64,000 bases of DNA. Source: Nereocystis luetkeana. Its lineage: Eukaryota > Sar > Phaeophyceae > Laminariales > Laminariaceae. The notes beneath the pieces are model-generated. The model was not told the origin of the DNA, ran no database searches, and saw nothing but the letters and a program-made list of their open reading frames with translations. The translations under genes and the position numbers were made by a program. Numbering within the stretch: the stretch's first letter is position 1; every line of letters starts with the position of its first letter. The stretch lies in contig JARUPZ010000006.1 of NCBI GenBank assembly GCA_031213475.1, positions 1,207,501 to 1,271,500 on the forward strand, written 5' to 3'. This document shows positions 23,231 to 34,335 of the stretch, one piece after another.

Positions 23231-25571
23231 GAACACCGCGTACTCTCGGCTCGGAGTTTCTATTCATCAGGAAGCGATAAGTCGGAAGTGATCAATTTGG
23301 AAAAATCATGTCAGGAGACGGCAGTTTAGGCTTGTGACAGAGAGGGGTCTAGACTTAACCCTTACACTATGTACTGAATAAATTGTCTCACCCTACTTTC
23401 AAGTAGTAGGTCCCCAAAAAATGGTTGTAATTATTAATGGGTTAATATACTATTACATTTTTTGTGTTGAGATCCCCTAAAGGCGTCAGGCACGACGCCC
23501 AAAACTGCCGCCTCCTTACATAGTCAGGAGTGGTTGATCAGGGGTACGATCGATCAGGATTAGTCGATCCCGTTGGCGATGGCGATGCCTTTCTGTTTTT
23601 TTGCTGTTGCTGCGTCATTAACCCAGTTTTGTCTTGACGTGACGGAATTGGTTATGTGTGCAAACACGTCGTTAGGTACACACGAATGTCATCATGTGGC
23701 AACCAGATGGGAAGACATTACCACCTGGTGCTGGGGTTTATAATGTCATGGTATTACTCCCATACGCCGGTGCGTACGCTACGTGTGATACCGCGTCCTT
23801 CCGTTCCTTTTTGTTTTACGTCTTTTTCTTTTTCTTTTTCGCGTCACGGAATTAAAGTTGAGGTGCTGTGCCCGTGTGGGGAAGTGAGCATTCCCCCCTC
23901 GCTGCATTGCCTTTGTCTTGCCTTGTTTTTTATTGGGAGGGGGGGTGGAGCCGTGGCAACCACGGCCAGTCAGCGTTTTGTAACTAACGCGGTTACCTGT
24001 CAGGGCTGTCCTTTTGCGCTCGTTTTCGAGAGGAAACACTGCGGGATTATGTTTTATTTTTTCTCCCTGATGTATAAAATATGCTGTTGTATAAGTGTCT
24101 TATTGACCTCGCGGTTCAAGGCCGATGTCGAACCCGCACTCACTGGTCGCGTTTTTTTGTTGAAGGATTTTGTTTTTTCGTGCTCGGCGAATTTTGTGGG
24201 CACGCCGCACGACTGCGTGCCCTGAGCCAAAAACTTCGAGGGTGTATTATTTGGTTTTCATGCCAGGCATACCTACCGTCATTATGTTTCAGGTACCGTT
24301 ATCTTTTTAAACTCCGGCTGGTAGAGTGAAAGTACGAGTGAATTTTTTGAGGCAACATGAGCTACCACGTGGCGCACAAGCTGGAGCGCGTACTTATCAC
24401 ACACACCATTGGCACGATGAAGTAACCGGCTGTGCACCGGCAAGCAGCAGGAGCAGCAGGAACAGCGCCAGTCACATCTATCTAGGGAAGGAAAAATTCA
24501 CCCAACGCGCCAGTCTTCTCCCCGGCTCCAGATGGCGAGAAGCAGGCGGGATTTGATTGACCTACAAGAGTTGTATGAAGCATGCGACGGTAGGGGTGCG
24601 TGCGTCTGCAATGTTTCTGAGAGGCTCCTCGTTGAGGAGCCCCACACTATCAGTAAGTCAAAATTGACCTTTCTTTGAGAAAATGTTTATGTACAGGCTA
24701 ATCCGGATGGACAAATTCATGGCCGATCAACAGGGGCTAGCGATAACTACAGTAAGTACTGTAAAACACACGTTAATAAATTACCGGGTAATTACCGGGT
24801 GATTATCCGGTCATTACCGGGTATTTTCTCAGTTGATTGCTACCCCCACCGTAGCAGGCGTCATTTTTCCTATGAAGGCCCTGGAAAGTATCAGGTATTC
24901 ACTAGGGAGTGTGCATCGGGTTGCGCGTACATGGTTTGTCACAGTCGTTTTTGGGTGAGGTATATGAGACCGAAAATTAAAAAAAAATGTGGCACGACTC
25001 AAGATAGGGAGATAATCTCTCGACCACCCCAACCCACCTCTCCCATCCACGGAATATCTCTATTACTCCACCCAACCTTTACCATACACGGGTGGACCTT
25101 ACAACAGAATATTATTATACCAAGCACGTGTGCGAGTGACCCAAGAAGTACCAGAGAGGGCCTGCATAACCGTATCTACAGTAGCCGGTCTGATGTCTAC
25201 AAACAGGTCCATCCTCCCTGCTTCTATCATAAGCAAAAGAGGCGTCCACGCCCGAAACAAATCCGACCTTAGTCGCGCGACACTGACTTTGCCACTGTGG
25301 TAACGTACTGTACAAAGTTCCAGCCAAAAACTATTCTTCCCCAAGGCAACCACTACTGTAGTACCCTTCGACACTTGAATACACCCCCACGTCCGCCGTC
25401 CCCCCTGTCGACCCCCGCCCTGCCCCTCTAGAAAACCCCGGTAAACGACCAAGCGCATCCAAGACGTAAGTATCACACGCAGCTTGCAAAGACAATATTC
25501 GCCGAAGGTATCGACCTTCAAAGCTGAGATGGGCGTATACTGAAATAATAACATGGATGCGGCACCCGCTG
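23231..25571. other. Intergenic between convergent genes
   Basis: The LarE-type gene (+) and the zinc-ribbon/coiled-coil gene (-) converge here. The stretch holds a TTAA-bounded insertion at 23354-23445, T-rich sequence (23800-24330) and a small hairpin GAGGCTCCTCGTTGAGGAGCC near 24619. The 189-codon plus frame at 23656-24225 has a Phe/Cys-rich, non-protein-like composition and is not called. Confidence 0.45.
23354..23445. mobile_element. Possible TTAA-flanked element
   Basis: It starts CTTAACCCTTACAC and ends TTATTAATGGGTTAAT, so both ends carry TTAACCC inverted, plus the TTAA target. The interior is AT-rich and only weakly self-complementary. It may be a decayed relative of the hairpin at 9495. 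Confidence 0.45.
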
Positions 25572-28500
25572 CTACCGCTGCGCGTCTCGCTCGACCAAGC
25601 CGTCTACCCCGTCCTTCAGCCTCCGAAGAGCCGTCCGCGTCATGGCGTGCTCCTTGCGGGATTGCTCCAGCTGCGAGCGTAGCTCCGTGACCTCTCTCGA
25701 CAGCCTCTGCACCGCCTCCGTGCCTCCTTCCCGAGCCCCGACCGCGCCATCCCTGGCCGCCACGCTTGCGAGGTCCGCGCGCAACTCGGCGACATCTCGA
25801 GCTAGTTTTCTAACGGCGGCATCCCGCTGTCCGTCTTTCGCGCTGGCCGCCGCTGGCGCCGTTGTTCCCACCACTCCGGGGTGCTCCGTTCCCCTCTTCC
25901 CGAGCGCCGCACGAGTCGCTCCCACTAGCGAGCGGAGCTCAGCCACCTCCAGCGACAACTTCTGCACCGCTTCGCTGCCCTCTCCGCCGCTAACCCTATT
26001 CCCAGAAATGCCGCCGCCGACACCACCACCAGTAGCAGCAGCAGTAGCAATAGGAGCACCATCGCGGTTAGCAGCAGCCCTACCACCACCATTAGAAGCA
26101 GCGGCAGCAGAAGCAGCAGCAGCAGCAGCGCGGGCACTGTTGCGTATGCGTGTCGCCGTTGAGCTTTCAGGGTCTGGCTTGTCGGAAGGAGCCCCTCTGT
26201 CGTTCGCAGAGGTGGGCGTTGTCCACGAGGAGCTGAAGGGCGCGTCGCCATTGTCGTACGTGTACTTGCTTGCCACCGCCGGCCCGCTGTAAGCCACGGC
26301 CGAAATTTCGTCCGCCTGAAAATATGTTTTTTGTTGTTATAGCAAATCGGTAAAAAAAGGTAAAAATGACGCGCTGAAGTGATAAGCAGCAACAAAAATA
26401 TACGAGGAACTTGATTTCCGTTGCTCCGAACCGCTGAAAATGCTCGGCTTGCATTTGTTAGGGATCGCCGGCTGCTGGCTGGACCTGTGATCTCACAACA
26501 GCCCGTCGCGCGACAAGCTGCAAAAAAGCGTCTGTCTTCAGCTAGGTGGCAAACATCGCCACTGCGGCTAAGAACATGCGAACACAAACGCCTTCCGAAA
26601 CAAGCAAGGACGAGCACAGATCCCGCGTTGGAGTGTTGGGGGCGGTGGGCGTAAGAAAAGTGACCTTGAAGGCATTGTGCGTCAGCCGTTTCAGCTCAAG
26701 CGAGGTGCCACCTTCTTGTGGCCGCGGGCCATATATGGGCGATGCGTTAACGTGACAAGAACATCAGCACCAACAGCACCACCAACAACATTAGGGTAAA
26801 TTGCATCCTCTGTGCAATACATATCTCAATCTCGAGATCTCGGAGCCAGAATCATCACCGCGCGATCCGGATCGCGGCAAATCGAAAAAAGAAACGCAAG
26901 AGCTAACGGTTGCCTTCAAACTAAAAGCTTGGCGGTCACGACGGCCGTATTTCCAGCAATCCCGGCCGTCGCAACGGCTATGTACCAGGTATCCAACAAG
27001 CTTGGCGGTCACAACGGCTAACATCTACCCTGGTAGTAAGCGCAATGTCTAAATCTAGAAAGCTCGGGTGCCGCAACGGCTATATCTACCAATCTTGGCG
27101 GTCGTAATGACTATACATCCATCAATCTTGGCGGTCGCAGCGACTATATGACAAGTTCTACGACAGAAGTAGCACATTTCCGCTAAAAGGTTTTCTAAAG
27201 GGCGTGGTGTCTTAACCTCAAATCGCCGGTGTGCCAATTTTGTTTCGAAAAATGACGTTTTTAGTTACTTGGGTCATGGGATTATTCATCGGGATGCAAC
27301 TTGATTTTTGCTGAAGTCAGTTTTCAGGTGAGGTAAGGAGCTCCTTAAGTGAGGAGCCTCAGAAAAATTAGGGTGAAAATCTATCGTAGAACGCCTCCTA
27401 TATCTAGCAAGCTTGGCGGTCGCAACGGCTATATCTAGTGAGCTTGGCGGCCGCTAACGGTTATCTATACGCATACCGAACCTTGCACTGAGAGCACATC
27501 CCGAACTGAGACAGCTCGTCCTCCATCGTCGGCGCGGAGCAGCGCGGGCAGTCAGGCAGGGACGGGAAAGAAACGCCCTCGACCACCGACTCCGCTGAAG
27601 GCTACCTCGCAAAACGATGGGAAACCGCGGCCGGCGTGCGTGGGGGGGGGGGGTACGTATTTTCTGCTTTCCTCAGTCATTAGAACATTGACCAAGCATC
27701 GATTTCGAGACGTAGCACCGAATTGAGGGAGGGGGCGTACTCATTTGTTGCTCGCCTTAGTCATTTGACCATTGACCACGCATCCCTTTCGAGACGGTGG
27801 GGGGGAGGGGGTATGGGTAAGTACACCGCACTAGGTGGCATTTATGGGGAGGGGGTTCGGATTGTTTTATTAACACCCCAGACATTGAGCCAAACATCAG
27901 CTGCTTACTGTCAGCTCAGTGCGCGGGGGACTCATCTACCAGGAATAGCGTGCGCTGCAGATGGTACGGGGGGGCACAATAGTCAGAACCGACGATGGGC
28001 CCAAAGGCCACGTACTGAACCAAATTTGGTGCCGATTACTATACATGATGTCCCGTAATAGTGGCATTCACGGGGAGGGGGGTGGCGAAGGTGCGCTACG
28101 TTGAGTTGGCGGCATTCATGGGGAGGGATTCGGGGAACGGTTAACCGCACTGCAGTTGGTAGCACTATCGGGAAAGGGGGCCGTGGAAAAGTACTATTAG
28201 TACGTACAGTTCGTGGTGTTCGTCGGGAGGGGTCTGTCTGGGTGAGTGCACTTTCGACATTACTGTTTGTTTACGGGCATGGACCTTGTGAAGGGGACCA
28301 CTGCCGGGGTTTGCGCCAAACACAAAAACCGAACACGACGGGCGTAAAAATAGAGGGCTATTCGCGGGTCGGGTGGCTTCTCACGGGTCGGGTCGGGTCG
28401 GGTCGCTTCGGGTCGTGTCGCTTCGGGTCGCATCGGGTCGCGATGGGTGACCCGACCTGGCCCGCGATTCGTTTGAGCTGTCGATATCTGACCGCACCCG

Positions 28501-29083
28501 ACCCGTGATGTTTTGACCACTTCCCTCCCCTCCCCTATCCTACCCTATATCTGACCCGACCCAATTCAACTCGAGCCGTGAGTGTTCGGAAAATCGAGCC
28601 CTAAACCTCGATGCTGCCACGACGGTAGCGGTAGAGTGAATGCTGGGCTAGACCGTCGGGAGGCGGAGTGGGAACAGCTAAGCTCCGCGGGCTGGCGGCA
28701 AATGTCGCGCGGCAACAACCTGGCGTAGGACTATGCCGAACTGACAAAAACATCCGGGGGGGCAGCTGCGAGGGGTACCACTTTGTGCGGGTGCCGTGAT
28801 GGCTCACTTTAGGGCTGAGCACACAGGTCACCGAAGCTCAAGAGTATATGGACTCGCTGCCCGAGAAAACATAGTCGATTTTCCAGGTTTTTTATCCGAA
28901 AACTTTCCGGTTTGTTAACGCCTCCATATGCACTCACTGTACGAATACGGGGAACAATATTGAAAAGGGGTTCACCTTGGGCTTCCTAGCACTTGTAATC
29001 ATCGGGTCCCCTGCACCCCCCACCGGAAAGCCTTGAGCGTCGAAGCGGACCCCCGAGCCCACCTTCATCCTGCTCTTGAATTC
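25572..29083 (-). CDS. Zinc-ribbon and coiled-coil protein, 3' part
   Basis: The last exon, 25572-26315 (after TTTTCAG), gives 247 residues. It starts ADEISAVAYSGPAVASKYTY, passes through a Ser/Pro then Ala-rich linker coded by GCA/GCC repeats, and ends in a coiled coil with three related segments: VQKLSLEVAELRSLV, VRKLARDVAELRADL and VQRLSREVTELRSQL. The stop is TAG at 25572. The preceding exon, 27482-27594, encodes PSLPDCPRCSAPTMEDEL and FGMCSQCK, a four-Cys zinc ribbon (CxxC...CxxC), and joins the last exon in phase. A further likely exon, 28976-29083, reads EFKSRMKVGSGVRFDAQG...DPMITSARKPK, but its phase does not match the zinc-ribbon exon, so an intermediate exon or another donor is needed. 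The start codon was not found. I do not recognise the protein. The domain mix suggests a scaffold or assembly factor, which is inference. Confidence 0.6.
26925..27470 (+). repeat. Degenerate interspersed tandem repeat (AGCTTGGCGGTCGCAACGGC)
   Basis: At least eight units of the form AGCTTGGCGGTCGCAACGGC followed by TATATCTA are spaced irregularly (for example near 26928, 26998, 27096, 27129, 27409 and 27442). They fill most of the intron between the last two exons of the zinc-ribbon gene. Confidence 0.8.
27635..27810 (+). repeat. Family E units with G-tracts
   Basis: Two E units (about 27655-27720 and 27735-27795) share GTACTCATTTGTTGCTCGCCTTAGTCATT, GACCATTGACCACGCATC and TTTCGAGACG, and are separated and followed by G-rich tracts. 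The arrangement is the same as at 3276-3490. Confidence 0.75.
27965..28058. mobile_element. MITE family B, copy 1
   Basis: It starts TACGGGGGGGCACAATAGTC and ends ATGTCCCGTAA. The internal phrases CAGAACC, GATGGGCCCAAA and TTTGGTGCC are shared with 41604-41724 and 44689-44801. The ends resemble family A but the interior differs. Confidence 0.6.
28345..28560 (+). repeat. GGGTC short-period repeat with inverted tail
   Basis: GGGTCGGGTC-type units (28366-28450) are followed, 50 bp on, by the complementary form (CGCACCCGACCC, CTGACCCGACCC), so the tract can fold back on itself. It lies within the zinc-ribbon gene's upstream intron or between its exons. Confidence 0.8.
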
Positions 29084-29130
29084 CTGTTCCGGTCGTGGGT
29101 GACATAACAGAGCAACAGTCGAGCACAGAT

Positions 29131-29260
29131 GGGGGCGGGGGGGGGGGGGGGGGTGTACTCGATAGGAGAGATGTACGCGATATCATGCATGGCCGTAGGC
29201 GTATGACCATAGACCCCCGCATCTCTATACGAGACGGAGCAGATATGAGGGAATACATTT
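29131..29260 (+). mobile_element. Family D, 5' fragment
   Basis: A G-tract of about 19 (29133-29151) is followed by TACTCGATAGGAG, ATATCATGCATGGCCGTAGG, CGTATGACCATAGACCC and GCATCTCTA, the first 120 bp of the family. The rest of the element is absent. Confidence 0.75.
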
Positions 29261-29469
29261 ATGGGAGTCTTCCGCCGGACACAAAGGTAACGAATGTTTC
29301 GGCCCAGTCAATCTACTGTTAATAGTCTAATTACAAGTACATTGTATCACGTTTTGTTTCTCCTCTTTTCGTCGATGGTAGCTGTGGTAAATGTTCGAGG
29401 TGGGGGCGAGGTGCCGGCGAGGCGGCGGCGGTGGGGGCAGTATCGGCGGCGACGGAATCCGAGAGGTAA

Positions 29470-29660
29470 AAGCAATATCAAGGCTCTTCTCGCTCCATGA
29501 AAATGTTTGGAGCAAACGCAGGAGTGGCAGCAATAGCAGCAGCAGCAGAAGCAGGACGGGTGCCGTACCGAGCAGCAGCAACAACCGAGGGGCTTCGAAA
29601 AACACACACACGCGCACTCACGCACACACGCACACACACATGCACACACAGATACACATT
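29470..29660. repeat. CAG-rich stretch and (CA)n microsatellite
   Basis: A GCA/CAG-rich segment (29528-29585) encodes Ala/Gln runs in any frame, and is followed by a CA/CACG dinucleotide array (about 29604-29655). Open frames on both strands here follow from the repeats. A minus-strand frame ending PAFAPNIFMEREEP could be an exon, but it has no splice support. Confidence 0.7.
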
Positions 29661-30177
29661 CAAACAGCACCACATGAAGGGTGTGTGTCGCGCTCTCCGT
29701 TCGGATGGATCCCGCTATGTTTCGTCATGTATGAATATACGTAGGCGTGCCCTACGAGACAGGTTACATTCTCTCGCCCGGGAGTTCTACTACACACAAG
29801 CATGTTTTTGCCACCGAGTACTATGATAAGGTTTCAATAAAAAGGTTGGGACCGGGTCAGCCGTGCACAGTCCTGATCGCAACGCTCGGCGCCACTTTGA
29901 CGTTGCCTCCCCAACAGAATATATATACATTATACATATCCGCTACGAGCCCCAGGATGTAATCGGCCTCCGCTCTTCAGCACGCAACACCAGAACAGAC
30001 ACAACGGGCGCCCTCCGTGTGACTCCCTCTCCATCGATAAAAAGCGCACGTACTGCTAAATGTCTTGGAATATGAAATACCACGCGCAACCGAAAAATGT
30101 AGCGACTCGCTATCCCCGTGCGGCCAACATCTTCAAGGCGGGTAGGGCAACATCTCGGGCACATGCTTCCGTTGTCA

Positions 30178-33100
30178 TCAGCGCTTGAACCCCCCCCCCG
30201 TCCACGTCACCTTGCTGTTCTTTAGAAAACCCTTTTCCGAGGCGAACACCCGATCGTCCACCGCTTCTTCCACTGGGGTTTTCCGCTTTCGACTGGGGAG
30301 AGTTGTCGCGGAGGACAGTTTCTTCATGCTGGCCTTGAGCATGAACGCTCGCTGCTGCTCGTCGGACAAGTTGAGCCCTCGAGCCATCTTCTCCAGCTCC
30401 TGGGGGGGTGACGGGGGCGAAATAAGCCCATCAGTGTCTGCAGTCGAGTTGGCGGCTTTTGGGTTCATGTGCAACGTGCCGGCCGTCGTTGCCGCTCAGT
30501 CTGCCATGGTTGTCAAAACGCGGCGTAATCTCTTCGTGCGGTACCCCCCCCCCCCCATGAGTACACCCCGCCCCACTCGACTCAGTATCAAAAGGGCGAG
30601 CTACGGTGGGATAGCGTAGTCGAGAAATCATGGAAGGGTATAGGAGAAAACCGAAAAGACATGCTGTCGATCGGTAAGTTTGGGGGACACAGGACAATAA
30701 TCAAAGAAAGGAAAGGAGGCAGGGAAAGGTTAGCGCTAATAAACAAGGTGGAATATGACAAAACACTTGAAGATATACGGGGGGGGGGCAAGAGAAGGGA
30801 TAGGAAGGAAAACGTATTTGCGCGGCCCAACGGACCTCGTCAAAACGCTGAAACTGCGATTTCGTGTAGGGTACCTGGACCTGCTCGAAAGAAGAAAGAC
30901 GTGTACCAGTAGGCGGCAGGAGGAGGGGCTAGATGCACAGATGTGCCCTTGTTGCAAAGCAATAAAGAGTAGAACCCACACAGTAGGAGAATGTGAACTG
31001 TACAAGGAGGAATGGGATGTGTTAGTGGAGGAGATGAGGAAAACATAAGGATGTGACATGGAGTAAACTAGATATTAATAGTAGAAAGAAAACGATCGCT
31101 ATCCTAGCAGATAGATGGTGGCTACAGGCGGTGAAACAGGAAGGTGGTACGATAGGCTGGAGGTCTCTATCTAATACTTCGAAGTATATGTAAGCAACGC
31201 TCTGAGCGCCCAAATGCTGCTGGAGGTGTCTCTATTAGGAGTAGAAACGGTACTCCGTCTCGAAAGGGATGCGTGGTCAACGGTTAAATAAATAAGGCAA
31301 GCAACTAACGAGTGCGCCCCCCCCTCGACTCGTCAGAAAAAACGCTACCTAGTAGGTGGCTGCTGGGTAACCGATGGATTCTCGGTGGTTTACCGTTGGT
31401 TCACCGATGGGTTGCCGTTGGTTTGTTTTTGGGTTGCCGTTGGGTTACCGTCGACTCATCACTAGGTTGCCCTTGGCTGTCCGCTGGGTTACCGTTGGGG
31501 TACCGTTGGGATGCCATTAGTTTCTCGTGGGGTTCCCGCTGGGTTCCCGCTGGATTCCCGTTGGGTTCCCGTTGGGTTCCCATTGGGTTCCCGTTGGGTT
31601 CAGTGCTGGGCGGTGTCAGTGACTGACTAATTTGCAAACACAACTGTTGTAGACGAGCAACTTCCCCGCCACGTGGCCTATGTTTTCTGTTCACTAACAA
31701 CACGCCTTTCAACCACAACTGTCGTGTGACTGCCGCGACCAGGCGGGTTGGCGTGTTCTTTCGCGGAGAGGTGGCCGTAGGACAGGTCAGGGTCTGCCTC
31801 AGCTTCGTGAGGGGCGGAATGGACCCGACAACAGCCTTAAAAAAATCGCACACGACCTCATCCGGGAAGTACATCCGCACGATGCTGCACAGCATCAGGA
31901 GGTACGCTCGTACGGATGCACTTCCCGTATGAGTTCGTGCGCGATTTTTCATGAGGCCGTTACCGGGTCTAATCCGGCCTCTCATGAATCTGAGGCAGAC
32001 CAGGAGCCTGTCCTTCAGCCATTTCTCCGCAATAACAGCCAAACCCCAAACCCGCCAGCTCGCGTCAGTGAAACGCCAGTTGTGATATGAAGGCGTGCTG
32101 TTAGTGCTAACCTCCGTCGCCCGTGCCTACGCACTCGTTCTTCCTCTTTCAGCCGGAGCAATCGGGCTGGGGAGAAGGGTCGGGCAGGGGAAAAACACAG
32201 CGGCACCCGTTTGTCGAATGCCACGTGACACAAAAAAGACACAGTCATTCCAACTCACAGCTGACGCTACTCCTGTTGTTGAAACATTTCACAAAAAAAA
32301 TACACGAGAGCAACATCGGCGATGTTTGAACACACTGTACTCGTATATTATACCTCGAAAACAGGCGTACCTGGAAGCTTAAATCTTTGTCTCCTCTAGT
32401 CTTCTGCATGACATCCTTCGCCTTATCGGGGGTGCTGCCCCATTCAGAAGCTAGCTTCTCCGCTTCCTCTTCCTCCTCCTTCTCCCTCGCCCGGGCAGGG
32501 TTGTACGCGGCGCTGGCCAGAAAGCCTTTTTCGTTCGAGAAAACCTCTCGATGCAACCGATCGGCCTCGGATTCCACGTCTGCGAAACGGCGAAATTTTG
32601 GTATTAAAAAAAGGACCCAGACAAGGACACAACATTTCCGAGACAACATCTCGGAGGCGAAAAAGGTTTGAGAAAAAACGTCAGTTACAAAATTCAAGCA
32701 GACCAGATGTCGGTTACGCATTGTCAGAAGAGAAAAACACAGAGAGGAAACGTTGGTGACTATGGTTTTACACAACATAAAACGTGTCGGAGGCTAAACA
32801 TACAGCAATCAGTAGGTTACAAGAAGTCCGTCAAGATATTATCGGGGAAGAAAACGTACTCTAGAGAAAATGTTAGGAGAGAAAAGGTAGGAGACGAAAT
32901 GTCGGATAAAAACTGGCTGAGAGAAAATATCAAAATATCGACCCGGAAGGAAACTGTCTGAGACCAAAAACATCGGGGACATACTGGTACATAGCAGCAA
33001 TCATTGCCTGGAGTTTGTAGGCTAGAGACAAAACGTCAGAAGGTTCTGGATGTGCCGCAAACACGCGAGCACGCGAGACGTGAGCGGAACACAACAAAAA

Positions 33101-33940
33101 AGGCATGCAAAAGGAGGTCATTTCTGTATGAGCACATGAATGCGCACGCATGCATGGAAACACACGCGTGTGACCATAAAATCAATGAATCGCGCACTTC
33201 TTCCTTGAGCATGGCGGGGCATGGACCGCGAACCAAGAAATACCTCCCGCGACAGAATGCCTTGCCGAGATAACGCCTCTTCTGTGAGAGGGCGAAGGTC
33301 TCGGAATTCACAGGGCTGGATGGCAGACACATCATCAACCGCACCTGAAGTCGGTACCTGGTTCACTGCGGGTGCCGGTTGGTGGTTACCATAGCTTTGG
33401 TTGAAACTGGTCGGCACTCTCACATTTTCAGTAACACAGCGTACACGAGACAGGACTAAACATGAGGAACACCAACAAACTACAGCAGTAGTACGCGTAC
33501 ACCTGGTATGGCGGTATTCTCGTGTCGCAACCACTGCTCTATACTCGGTACTACTGCTGTACGAAGGGAGGAGTAAGCAGAACAACGGCATCGACGCCTA
33601 CGCGGCAGCACATGCTCGATCCACATCTCGTCTACTTGGTGGGTTGCGTACCTTCGCTGCCAGTTCCCTCTGCCGATTCCGTCGCCTGTACCTTCACAAG
33701 GGAGATGCCTTGATGTTTTTTTCTTCCGGTGTATCTAAGCTGACCCTGAGCCAGTGCAGTTGTTACCCTCATGGAGCGAGGCAATGCTGGGTATCCGCAT
33801 GTTCTTCTCCTGAGACTGAGAGGATCGACACCGATCCATCGCCCAGTGAGACAAGTATTCTGGACACGAAATGACTCTCCCAGCCGACCACCGACGGAGA
33901 ATGCGAGCACAAGGGCCACTAATGGTCTAGAGGGTATCAT
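30178..33940 (-). CDS. Unrecognised four-exon protein with possible signal peptide
   Basis: Exons: 33652-33940 (ATG at 33940), 33244-33344, 32371-32579 and 30178-30399 (TGA). The N-terminus, MIPSRPLVALVLAFSVGGRL then GESFRV, has a positive residue, a hydrophobic core and a Phe soon after it. This would suit a signal peptide or bipartite plastid leader (inference). Exon 2 reads PCEFRDLRPLTEEALSRQG. Exon 3 is strongly charged (REKEEEEEAEKLASEWG). Exon 4 contains ELEKMARGLNLSDEQQRAF and a basic end, TWTGGGFKR. A motif is repeated in exons 3 and 4: REVFSNEKGFL and DRVFASEKGFL. Exon 1/2 and exon 3/4 junctions are in phase. The exon 2/3 junction works only if the donor is GTTCGC at 33233 rather than GTATTT at 33243, or if a small exon is missing. 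About 273 residues. Family unknown. Confidence 0.6.
30661..31193 (+). pseudogene. Non-LTR retrotransposon reverse-transcriptase C-terminal relic
   Basis: The plus-strand frame to 31048 contains IIKERKGGRERLALINKVEY and then a zinc-knuckle-like MCPCCKAIKSRTHTVGECELYKEE, the cysteine/histidine region found at the end of LINE-type reverse transcriptases. After a frameshift, the homologous tail continues at about 31060-31193 as KKTIAILADRWWLQAVKQEG and then a stop. It has at least two frame breaks (near the G-tract at 30779 and at 31048) and lacks all catalytic RT motifs, so it is dead. It is embedded in the third intron of the gene on the other strand. Confidence 0.75.
31257..31326 (-). repeat. 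Family E unit with C-tract
   Basis: It reads GTCTCGAAAGGGATGCGTGG, GGCAAGCAACTAACGAGTGCG and then a C run, nearly the same as 15761-15838. Confidence 0.75.
31372..31615 (+). repeat. GTTGGGTTCCC minisatellite
   Basis: Some twenty imperfect units of about 10-11 bp occur, starting as GGTTTACCGTTGG and GGTTGCCGTTGG and becoming regular GGGTTCCCGTT toward 31550-31610. Its minus strand reads as Gly-Asn-Pro-Thr-Gln-Arg-Glu repeats. Confidence 0.85.
31692..32108. mobile_element. Long foldback element (arms about 200 bp)
   Basis: The left arm (about 31692-31897) and right arm (about 31905-32108) are inverted copies along their whole length. Matching blocks, left versus reversed right, include CACTAACAACACGCCTT/CACTAACAGCACGCCTT, AGGCGGGTTGG/GGCGGGTTTGG, GCGGAGAGGTGGCCG/GCGGAGAAATGGCTG, GGTCTGCCTCAG in both, and CATCCGGGAAGTACATCCG/CATACGGGAAGTGCATCCG. 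The loop is only a few bases. The long frames seen here on each strand are the same sequence read from the two arms. It could be a foldback transposon or an inverted gene duplication. It lies in intron 3 of the 33940-30178 gene. Confidence 0.8.
32640..32965 (+). repeat. Purine-rich degenerate repeat
   Basis: Imperfect units of about 20-25 bp with GAGAAAAAACGTCGG-like cores recur (GAGAGAAAAGGTAGGAGACG, GAGAAAATATC and similar). It is the intron between exons 2 and 3 of the minus-strand gene. Confidence 0.6.
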
Positions 33941-34153
33941 TACAACTAAAAATCTAGCTACGACGAGATCAGCAGCTCTGCCGTTCCCGCTCTGCTGGCT
34001 CACCTGCAGGTTTTTCGCAGGCACGTCGAAAAGGCATTCCCTCTTCAATTCCCGCCTCTGGATGTCTCTACAAAACTAGTTTAATTACGCCGCATTTTGA
34101 ATCTTCATGTGCTTTGTGCTTCCTGTCCATCTCACTGACCCCCACGCGCGAAA
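33941..34153. promoter_or_regulatory. Possible bidirectional promoter region
   Basis: 213 bp separate the minus-strand start codon at 33940 from a possible plus-strand start at 34154. If the plus-strand exon is real, this is a second head-to-head arrangement like the one at 18.3-18.6 kb. Confidence 0.3.
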
Positions 34154-34335
34154 ATGTACGTCAAATCTCTCTTGCTCCCGGCGGCTGCTACGGGCAGGGC
34201 CATAAGAAGTCGGGGCTTTGTCTTTATCACTGGCACGGCTCGCGTCCAACGGTTCCAAGCACACCACGTACTCTTCAGCTCTGGTTTTTCTGGACAATCT
34301 CCTTCCGCTTCCGAGCACCCTTTCTCCTGTTTCAA
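34154..34335 (+). CDS. Possible first exon of a plus-strand gene
   Basis: The frame starts MYVKSLLLPAAATGRAIRSR and runs 60 codons to TTCAA|GTGAGG, a good donor. The N-terminus lacks acidic residues and alternates Arg with hydrophobics, as in a mitochondrial presequence (inference). I could not fix the next exon. The nearest open stretch after a CAG (34450-34540) fits only in a poor frame. A minus-strand reading of the same bases (34085-34329) is also open, so strand is uncertain. Confidence 0.3.

Noticed and set aside
23656-24225. 189-codon Phe/Cys-rich plus-strand frame
   Set aside because: T-rich DNA gives such frames by chance; no family match, and it lies between two convergent genes.
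31401-32042. 213-codon minus-strand frame
   Set aside because: It runs through the GTTGGGTTCCC minisatellite and then both arms of a foldback element, so it is not an intact gene.
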